Source: a virus
Direction: 5' to 3' (one strand)
IMG/VR virus record: IMGVR_UViG_3300010885_034643
Location: 1 to 20,821 of that record
Length of the DNA: 20,821 bases
Position 1 is the stretch's first letter. Every line of letters starts with the position of its first letter. Shown here one piece after another: positions 15,640 through 20,821 of this stretch. Both the position numbers and the translations under genes were made by a program. The notes below the pieces were generated by a model. That model was not told the origin of the DNA. It saw only the letters and a program-made list of their open reading frames with translations, and did not search any database.

Positions 15640-16599
15640 TCAGGACTTTGATGGGCGAAAAAATGTGTCTGTAATCGGAAGTTCGATTGAGAACTCCTGA
15701 TTACAGCTCGGGCATTCTATTTGGATACTGCTATCAATACCAGGTGTATTGTCTTTCATCCACTCACGAATAGCAGACGTATCCTGAGCATGCAGACGTT
15801 GCACGAAAGCCTTGATTTTTAAAGGATCGGTGCTGCCGAGAACACTGACGATTACCTTTTCAAGATTCTCTGTGACTGCTTCATCTAGTTCTTCGACCTT
15901 ATTCTTTCGATCGAATGGGTTGCGTTTGGTTGACTTAGCGACGGACTTAGTATTCTTTCGTTTGCTAAGGATCGCATTAGCATCACCAGCACGCAAGTAG
16001 CGTATTTCGACCCAAACATCGGCCCCAGTCATGTTTGACATGTATGGCAGATGTATCTTGAACGGTTCTGGTCCAAGGTCTGGATCTGCTGGAATGACCG
16101 TCGAGTTGAGTTCATTTAGATCATATGTGTGCATGCTCATCACTGCACAATTAGTATCTGGGCATGTTACGGAAAATTCGTAAAGATTACCGTATGTGAT
16201 ACCTCGCAGGAAGTATAGCAAGTAGACTCTGTCACCAAGCAGCAAGTCTACTGGATCAAACCCATTTGGGAATCTGCAGCATTCTTTGAATAGGTAGTCG
16301 ATTGACTGCCCTGTTGCTGCCAGTCTTTGTGTGGCTAGGACTTTTTCTGCTGTCTGTCCCATTGCTTTTACTTGGACTACACCGTCAGGCCATCCGTAAT
16401 ACAGTCCTTTGCTGGGAAGGGAGCATTCTTCCCATGGGATCAATTGTTCTTGAGGCGCATTTAAAATGGCATCTAAGATCGAGGCGTTATTTGTAATATC
16501 GCTCGGCACTACTTTACCATAGTGCGCGCTGAAATCGTTGTCAACTTGATTGACTTTTGGCTGATCTTCGCTACCATCCAACGAGATGTTTTCTGACAT
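15640..16599 (-). CDS. gp26-like baseplate/tail assembly protein with zinc-ribbon-like cysteines
   Basis: 319 residues. Core residues about 50-145 (IPWEECSLPSKGLYYGW, then LATQRLAATGQSIDYLFKEC and LLLGDRVYLLYFLRGITYG) match the T4 gp26 baseplate family by pattern. Two cysteine pairs, C146-C151 (CPDTNC) and C296-C299 (CPSC), would build a zinc ribbon across a long insert with a basic stretch (SKRKNTKSVAKSTKRN) and an acidic helix. The protein probably helps tail or hub assembly. AGGAG lies six bases before ATG 16599. The gene ends at TGA 15642-15640 shortly after TTT TTT CGC, a plausible slip site feeding the downstream frame. It may therefore exist in short and long forms, as tail assembly chaperones do. 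Confidence 0.75.
   Translation of the reverse strand: MSENISLDGSEDQPKVNQVDNDFSAHYGKVVPSDITNNASILDAILNAPQEQLIPWEECSLPSKGLYYGWPDGVVQVKAMGQTAEKVLATQRLAATGQSIDYLFKECCRFPNGFDPVDLLLGDRVYLLYFLRGITYGNLYEFSVTCPDTNCAVMSMHTYDLNELNSTVIPADPDLGPEPFKIHLPYMSNMTGADVWVEIRYLRAGDANAILSKRKNTKSVAKSTKRNPFDRKNKVEELDEAVTENLEKVIVSVLGSTDPLKIKAFVQRLHAQDTSAIREWMKDNTPGIDSSIQIECPSCNQEFSIELPITDTFFRPSKS
15655..15663 (-). promoter_or_regulatory. Candidate programmed +1 (or -2) ribosomal frameshift site
   Basis: On the minus strand six T (15663-15658) followed by CGC form codons TTT TTT CGC, six codons before the zero-frame TGA at 15642. A +1 slip of the Phe tRNA from TTT to TTC keeps, and even improves, its pairing, and enters the frame that is open to 15462. 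A -2 slip reaches the same frame. Nothing else marks the site, and no clear downstream pseudoknot was identified by eye. Confidence 0.45.
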
Positions 16600-16630
16600 A
16601 TAATGCTCCTAAAAGGCTGCCTTATCTACG

Positions 16631-16641
16631 TATAGTGAGTC
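16631..16641 (-). promoter_or_regulatory. Match to the T7 promoter core
   Basis: The 60-base gap upstream of the gp26-like gene contains GACTCACTATA on the minus strand, identical to the -11 to -1 core of T7-class promoters. The flanking bases differ from the T7 consensus (no GGG start). Transcription would begin about 31 bases before ATG 16599. No T7-like RNA polymerase is in the window, and an 11-base match can arise by chance, so this is a weak call. Confidence 0.25.
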
Positions 16642-16659
16642 TGCGTTTATACTTTAGTC

Positions 16660-17193
16660 TTATAGAGGATTTGGGTCGATTTCTTCGGCCCAATCATATG
16701 TGATAGTGAGATCAACGAATTTTAAGTCAGAACTGGTATACGTTAGATCTCCGTGCTTAATGACTGAAAGCCAGCTCCCTATCAATTTAAAGGTCTGCTG
16801 AATTTGGCCAGTTTGATCGTATACCTTTATTACTGATTCTTTTTTATAGTTGCTCGCAGTCTTTAGACCAGTCTCTTCCCAGACGGATTTACGCCATCTT
16901 ATTAGATATGGCAATAAATAATCAGTATCGTAAAAAGTCAGTCTAATATCATCGTATACAGCGCCACTTGCGAATTTATATTTTAAACTGGCACCGGTAT
17001 ATTCTTCTTTTTCGAATGTTATACTCGGCAGCGAAACGTCTTTTGCGTAGACTAAAGCTGTGCCTTTCGCTGCATTTTCCTCGAACAACGTTGCTACCTC
17101 CCAAGTGAAGGTTGGTATAAACGTGGTAAGTGACAGGGCTTCGTTATCACCAAACCCATTAAATTCGGTTCCTACAACATTAAATCCTGCCAT
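16660..17193 (-). CDS. Tail-tube-like protein, gp19 family, paralogue 3
   Basis: 177 residues. It begins MAGFNVVGTEFNGFGDNE, like its two neighbours, and has the gp19 tube pattern: an N-terminal strand, VSLPSITFEKEEYTG at about 53-67, IRLTFYD at 83-89, and a C-terminal strand pair VDLTITYDWAEE. T4 gp19 forms the hexameric rings of the inner tube. This copy diverges from the other two, has an aromatic/acidic character, and may be a tube-end or baseplate-adjacent variant rather than the bulk tube subunit. AGGAAAA precedes the ATG, one base after the upstream stop, so the two genes are expressed together. Confidence 0.75.
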   Translation of the reverse strand: MAGFNVVGTEFNGFGDNEALSLTTFIPTFTWEVATLFEENAAKGTALVYAKDVSLPSITFEKEEYTGASLKYKFASGAVYDDIRLTFYDTDYLLPYLIRWRKSVWEETGLKTASNYKKESVIKVYDQTGQIQQTFKLIGSWLSVIKHGDLTYTSSDLKFVDLTITYDWAEEIDPNPL

Positions 17194-17194
17194 T

Positions 17195-17719
17195 TTACTT
17201 TTCCTGTATGAATCTGTTATATCTTACGGACATTTTGACTTCTGATAATTCATTATCAGCATATGATAAGTCACCAGGATCGTATGATGCGATCGAACAA
17301 TCGAACAATGTGTACTTCAAATATGGCAAACCAGCACCATCTTCACGCTCTATAATAGTGATAAAACCGTAACCAGTGTTACCATTATCCTTGAATTTGC
17401 TACCAATCTTTCCGCCAAAAACATTTGGTAGTTTTTCAAATATCAGTCTGTTAACCACGCTGTCATTAGAAGCAGAAAGTACCTCGTAGAATACCACATC
17501 AATTGGTTTATACTTGTGTTTACCAGGTAGAGATATGTAGTCAGCGCCATTATGGGCTACCATCTCGTCGTATTCAATGGACGGTAAAGTTATACTCTTG
17601 ACATTAAGATTCATGTCAGTGTCTGCAAACGACATAGATACACTAAATCTATGCTTTCTACCGACTTCCATCATATTACCGGGACCGGTTCCACTACCGT
17701 TAATATTGAATCCTGGCAT
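17195..17719 (-). CDS. Tail-tube-like protein, gp19 family, paralogue 2
   Basis: 174 residues starting MPGFNINGSGTGPGNMMEV, then RKHRFSVSMSF, nearly the same opening as paralogue 1. ITLPSIEYDEM, KYKPIDVVFYEV and a closing VKMSVRYNRF strand complete the gp19 pattern. An insertion, GKIGSKFKDNGNTGYGFITI, is specific to this copy. It follows a terminator and therefore probably receives read-through or its own promoter. The ribosome-binding site (GAGAG) is weak, which suits lower expression than the main tube gene. A role as a tube variant (initiator, terminator or minor tube) is inferred. Confidence 0.78.
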   Translation of the reverse strand: MPGFNINGSGTGPGNMMEVGRKHRFSVSMSFADTDMNLNVKSITLPSIEYDEMVAHNGADYISLPGKHKYKPIDVVFYEVLSASNDSVVNRLIFEKLPNVFGGKIGSKFKDNGNTGYGFITIIEREDGAGLPYLKYTLFDCSIASYDPGDLSYADNELSEVKMSVRYNRFIQEK

Positions 17720-17734
17720 AGTTTTCTCTCATAT

Positions 17735-17760
17735 AAAAATGGGGAGCATTCCTGCTCCCC
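17735..17760 (-). terminator. Intrinsic terminator after the first tube gene
   Basis: GGGGAGCA (17741-17748) and TGCTCCCC (17753-17760) form a perfect 8-bp, GC-rich stem with a four-base loop. On the minus strand it is followed by ATTTTTA. It lies 12 bases past the stop of the tube gene at 17772 and before the next tube paralogue, so it should end most transcripts there. Confidence 0.85.
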
Positions 17761-17771
17761 TCACATTATTA

Positions 17772-18305
17772 TCAGCTAGCTGTACGCAGTGCTCTGTCGT
17801 ACTTCATTGTAGCTTGGCATGTCATCAATTCATTGGCGCTATAATCTAGCTCCTGCCAATTAATTGTTTCTGGCCATGTACCGTACATTGTCCATGCTTC
17901 AGAGACCCCACCCTGGCCGTTCAGCATCGTCAATTTGCCTTCTCTTTTATATTGAGAAGGAACTGCGACATTGATCGATCCTAAATCGCAGACTGTGTTT
18001 AACCACTGATAAAGACCAGCTGAGATGTCCGGTGATTGTTCAGCGTCATACCATGTCAATGTGACCGGTTCCCATTCTTGCTTACCAGCGTAGTAAATGA
18101 CTTCTTGGTTGTGGTGCTTATCAGCAGAAGTAAACTTGAATGAAGGTCTTGCGGCTGATTGCAAGTTTAAAAGCTCTTCTGGCCTCCAAGCTCCACTGCC
18201 GCGACCAAGAGTAGCGAATACCCAGCGGTGTTTTCTTCTGATTTCAAGCGTATTCGTTGGACCGCGTCCGTCCCCACCAGCACCGGTTACGTTAAAACCT
18301 GGCAT
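17772..18305 (-). CDS. Tail-tube protein, gp19 family, paralogue 1 (likely the main tube subunit)
   Basis: 177 residues. It starts MPGFNVTGAGGDGRGPTNTL, then EIRRKHRW, with the gp19-like core RPSFKFTSADKH at 53-64, EWEPVTLTWYDAEQSPD at 76-92, and a closing CQATMKYDRAL strand. It forms, by family, the stacked hexameric tube inside the sheath. TAGGAG lies seven bases before ATG 18305. The gene is bounded by terminators on both sides (after the sheath and 12 bases downstream), so it likely has its own transcript. That fits a high-copy protein directly beside the sheath, and is why I call it the main subunit. The alternative is that paralogue 2 is the main one. Confidence 0.82.
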   Translation of the reverse strand: MPGFNVTGAGGDGRGPTNTLEIRRKHRWVFATLGRGSGAWRPEELLNLQSAARPSFKFTSADKHHNQEVIYYAGKQEWEPVTLTWYDAEQSPDISAGLYQWLNTVCDLGSINVAVPSQYKREGKLTMLNGQGGVSEAWTMYGTWPETINWQELDYSANELMTCQATMKYDRALRTAS

Positions 18306-18350
18306 GTTAGTACTCCTAGAAAGGTTTACTTGATATTTGACTTGTTATAC

Positions 18351-18387
18351 TAAAATGCCCCTTAGAACAAGTGGTCCTAAGGGGCAT
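18351..18387 (-). terminator. Intrinsic terminator after the tail sheath gene
   Basis: ATGCCCCTTAG (18355-18365) and CTAAGGGGCAT (18377-18387) are a perfect 11-bp inverted repeat around an 11-base loop, followed on the minus strand by TTTA just past the arm. It begins 12 bases beyond the sheath stop. The T-tract is short (four T counting the arm end), so termination may be partial, allowing read-through to the tube genes. Confidence 0.78.
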
Positions 18388-18399
18388 CCGGAAGAATTT

Positions 18400-20821
18400 T
18401 TAGGCACCAGCAGCAGTAGCAACACCACCAGCGGCTAGAACAGCCTCTGATGAGAAGTTAGCACCAGTGTTAATCACAGCAATGTTCAACACAATGAATT
18501 CAACAGCACGAGTGGGTTTGATGAAGACCGAGACCCAAAGCTCGTTCCTGTCAATTCTCTCAGGAGTATTATTCGAAGCATCGCAAACAACCTTAAAGGC
18601 TGTTAAACCACGGCGGCTCTGAATATCACCAAGGAAAGGATTTACAGTCGTCACGACCTGATCCCAAAGAGCCTTGTCATTAGGTTCAAAAATGAACGAT
18701 CGCAGGGTCTGGGTAAGGACCTTCTTGATGTAAATCAAAAGCATCCTGACATTAACACGCGACAAAGACGTGTCAACTCTCTGCAACGTTCTTTGGCCCC
18801 AGACCACAATGCCATCTTGAGGGAACTTGATAAGCGGATTAACCGAATTACCAGAACCATAGAGCAATTCATTTTCACCCTGCGTCGGAGTGTACTCGAC
18901 TTCAAGAGCCGTCAGAACACGACCACGAGTCAGACCAGCCGGAGCAAACCATTGTTCAGTAGTACGAGATGTACGGCTAAATACAGCTGCAACGTGACCG
19001 CTAGGTGGAATATAAACTTCGTTAACATTGAACTGGTCATAATACTTGACCCAACCCCAGTAAAGAGCTCCATAGCTGCTATTAATGGCGCTGGCAAGAT
19101 CCGAGAAAAGCATACCGTTATGCCAATCGACCACCTGCTGTGGTCTCAGACCAAACGGTGGATCAATGATGTAAAGCACATCACCTCTAGCCTCACAGAT
19201 CGAAAGACCAGTCGCAATCACAGCACCGGATGAAAAGCCGGGGGTAAGCAACAGGTTTATGTCGTAAGTTTCCTTATTTTGGAGACCATACAAACCACTT
19301 GCCTGTGCAGCGTTACCAATCACAGCAGCATCGACAGCACCAGAATAAGCTGGATCAGTTGGAATGCCGTTTTGCTGACCTGAGAATGGAGCCTTATTCA
19401 ACGTGCTAGGATTACGAACTTCATAATCCGTCATCGTTGGATCATTACGGATGTAAGCAGGGCGCTCTTCCCAATTGATTGTCTTAGCACCCTGAGTTCC
19501 GCCGTACTTGGTACCTGGGTTCAGGTAGTTGCCCACGTAATTGTCGGCGGTCTTATCGAACACCACATCCCTGAAAACCTCAACTGCAATGCCGTTTTTG
19601 TCGATGACGGACACAACGTAACGGTTAGCAGATTCACCGACAGCATTAGTGAAGAGACTAACGTCTAACTTGTACTGGTCAACCCACGTTCCTGGGCTCG
19701 TCGCCACAAAATATCCAACGATATTGGCGTAGTAATCTGCATCGGCAATATCTTCAGGTGCGCCTGCATCTGTCGAGCTGCCGGGAGGCAAACTCGTTCT
19801 TACATCGATGAAGCCACGGAAATGGCCTTCATAAGGGTATGCTATGCCAAGAGTCTGTGCGAATTTAAGGGTCTTAACATTGCTGTAATTGGCAAGCATC
19901 ACCAATGCATCTTGATCATTATCAACGGTGGTCAGGATGAGCGTGTATTCACGTCCACCAGGTGCCGTTAATTTCAGAGCATTGAAGAGCGTACCACCTG
20001 GCACGACACCAGCAGCGTTAATAGCAGCCACAAGGCTATCGGTAGGAACAGCGTTAACGCCAGTTCCTAAGGGAACGTTAAATGTAACCGATGTGGTAGC
20101 GGTTTTGCCGACAACGTTGATCTTAACGCGATTGTTAGCATTGGTGATATTATAAGGACCGTTATCGGTGGCTAGGAGGTGAGCTCTTGGGATGTCATAG
20201 GCGTATTGTTGTGTGCCTACTTCGAGAGCGAACCCAGCCGTACCTACAACTTGAATCCATTGCCCGCCTTGATCGGTGATCAAAGAAGGAATATCAGTCA
20301 ATACATCGTTGATCAATACCTGATTTACTACGAAATCGAAATCTGCGACAAATGAATTGTCTTTAACCAAAGAGCTCATTGCAGTGACAAAGCTAGCGAC
20401 TGTCTCGAATCTTGCTGTGCTAGGCGTGGTCTGAGTAGCGACAATTGGCGTTGGGATGATGTATTCGTGTGAATTTACACCCTCGACCGAGATTGTAAAC
20501 CGCCTATTGTTTGGATTAGCATAGAACGTAAACGTGTCATTTACGTCCAGTACACCTGAATTAAGAGTGATAATACCGGTCAGGCCCGCACCTATTGTGA
20601 ACTGGCCGGAAATACCGCTTGCTGTCAACTCTGTCAGTGTGCCATTAGTCACAAGACCAGCTTTGTTATAGATGGAATATGTGGCACCTTCGATTTGGAG
20701 ACCTGGCGTGATACTGGTTGGTGCACCTGTTATCACAAGCAGGTAAGAGTCTTCCTCAGCTCCAGTGAACGTCCCGCTAATGTTTAATTCAGCGTCAGTA
20801 GCCCCATCTGTGAGGCTAAAA
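18400..20821 (-). CDS. Tail sheath protein, gp18 family, 5' end beyond the window
   Basis: 806 residues are visible and the frame is still open at the window edge. The GTG at 20736 is internal because 28 more sense codons lie upstream of it. The contractile sheath core is at the C-terminus: GHVAAVFSRTSRTTEQWFAP, then GRVLTALEVEYTPTQGENEL, LIKFPQDGIVVWGQRTL and an ERIDRNELWVSVFIKPTRA strand. These match the gp18 C-terminal domain that binds the tube and joins subunits. The N-terminal 400 residues are Thr/Ser/Ala-rich and beta-like (VTFNVPLGTG, YDIPRAHLLATDNGPY), probably an outer, surface-exposed domain. With over 806 residues it is longer than T4 gp18 (659). The Gly/Ala C-terminal tail (AAGGVATAAGA) is low complexity. 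Confidence 0.93.
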   Translation of the reverse strand, partial: FSLTDGATDAELNISGTFTGAEEDSYLLVITGAPTSITPGLQIEGATYSIYNKAGLVTNGTLTELTASGISGQFTIGAGLTGIITLNSGVLDVNDTFTFYANPNNRRFTISVEGVNSHEYIIPTPIVATQTTPSTARFETVASFVTAMSSLVKDNSFVADFDFVVNQVLINDVLTDIPSLITDQGGQWIQVVGTAGFALEVGTQQYAYDIPRAHLLATDNGPYNITNANNRVKINVVGKTATTSVTFNVPLGTGVNAVPTDSLVAAINAAGVVPGGTLFNALKLTAPGGREYTLILTTVDNDQDALVMLANYSNVKTLKFAQTLGIAYPYEGHFRGFIDVRTSLPPGSSTDAGAPEDIADADYYANIVGYFVATSPGTWVDQYKLDVSLFTNAVGESANRYVVSVIDKNGIAVEVFRDVVFDKTADNYVGNYLNPGTKYGGTQGAKTINWEERPAYIRNDPTMTDYEVRNPSTLNKAPFSGQQNGIPTDPAYSGAVDAAVIGNAAQASGLYGLQNKETYDINLLLTPGFSSGAVIATGLSICEARGDVLYIIDPPFGLRPQQVVDWHNGMLFSDLASAINSSYGALYWGWVKYYDQFNVNEVYIPPSGHVAAVFSRTSRTTEQWFAPAGLTRGRVLTALEVEYTPTQGENELLYGSGNSVNPLIKFPQDGIVVWGQRTLQRVDTSLSRVNVRMLLIYIKKVLTQTLRSFIFEPNDKALWDQVVTTVNPFLGDIQSRRGLTAFKVVCDASNNTPERIDRNELWVSVFIKPTRAVEFIVLNIAVINTGANFSSEAVLAAGGVATAAGA

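Noticed and set aside
18306-18354. Sigma70-like promoter before the first tube gene (TTGTTC and TATAAC)
   Set aside because: Spacing of about 15 bases is poor and the -35 element falls in the terminator stem. The gene probably has a promoter here, but I cannot define it.
18793-19233. Plus-strand open frame of 146 codons inside the sheath gene
   Set aside because: Antisense to the conserved sheath C-terminal domain; no recognisable protein character.
20734-20736. GTG as the start of the sheath gene
   Set aside because: The same frame continues open to the window edge and there is no ribosome-binding site; the true start lies outside.
1-20821. tRNA genes, CRISPR arrays, insertion sequences, attachment sites, defence genes
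   Set aside because: None was seen; gaps are too short or lack the required structures.

Overview
This window is a late structural (tail and baseplate) module of a contractile-tailed, T4-like bacteriophage, very probably one with a large genome. Almost everything is coded on the minus strand and read from right to left. The identity rests on a run of recognisable myovirus parts in assembly order: tail sheath, tail-tube proteins, a gp26-type assembly protein, a gp27-like hub, the tape measure, gp53, the gp5-like spike, gp25 and gp6/J. The host cannot be named from this sequence; composition is moderate and slightly AT-rich.

Layout from right to left. The sheath gene (18400 to the window end) is open at its 5' side. 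A strong hairpin terminator follows, then three tandem gp19-like tube paralogues, the first of which has its own terminator. Next come a gp26-like protein with two CxxC-type cysteine pairs, a short out-of-frame reading frame that looks like its frameshifted C-terminal extension, an unrecognised beta-rich virion protein, and a Toprim primase that looks out of place among tail genes. After these lie the gp27-like hub, a 1357-residue tape measure, a probable tube-cap/initiator protein, gp53, a lysozyme-less spike, a coiled-coil protein, gp25 and the baseplate J/gp6 protein. From the tape measure leftward the genes abut or overlap by a few bases, as in one translationally coupled operon. The left end carries an unassigned helical protein, a possible 50-residue small protein, and the 5' part of a B12-dependent (class II) ribonucleotide reductase that runs off the window.

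Two short plus-strand genes (1945-2229 and 13310-13585) sit exactly in the only two sizeable gaps of the minus-strand series. Each starts almost on top of a divergent minus-strand start and overlaps the 3' end of the converging minus-strand gene by about 40 bases. These two antisense islands, and the candidate +1/-2 frameshift at 15655-15663, are the most interesting unexplained structures. I see no defence system, CRISPR array, tRNA, insertion sequence or attachment site. No gene-free stretch exceeds about 150 bases.
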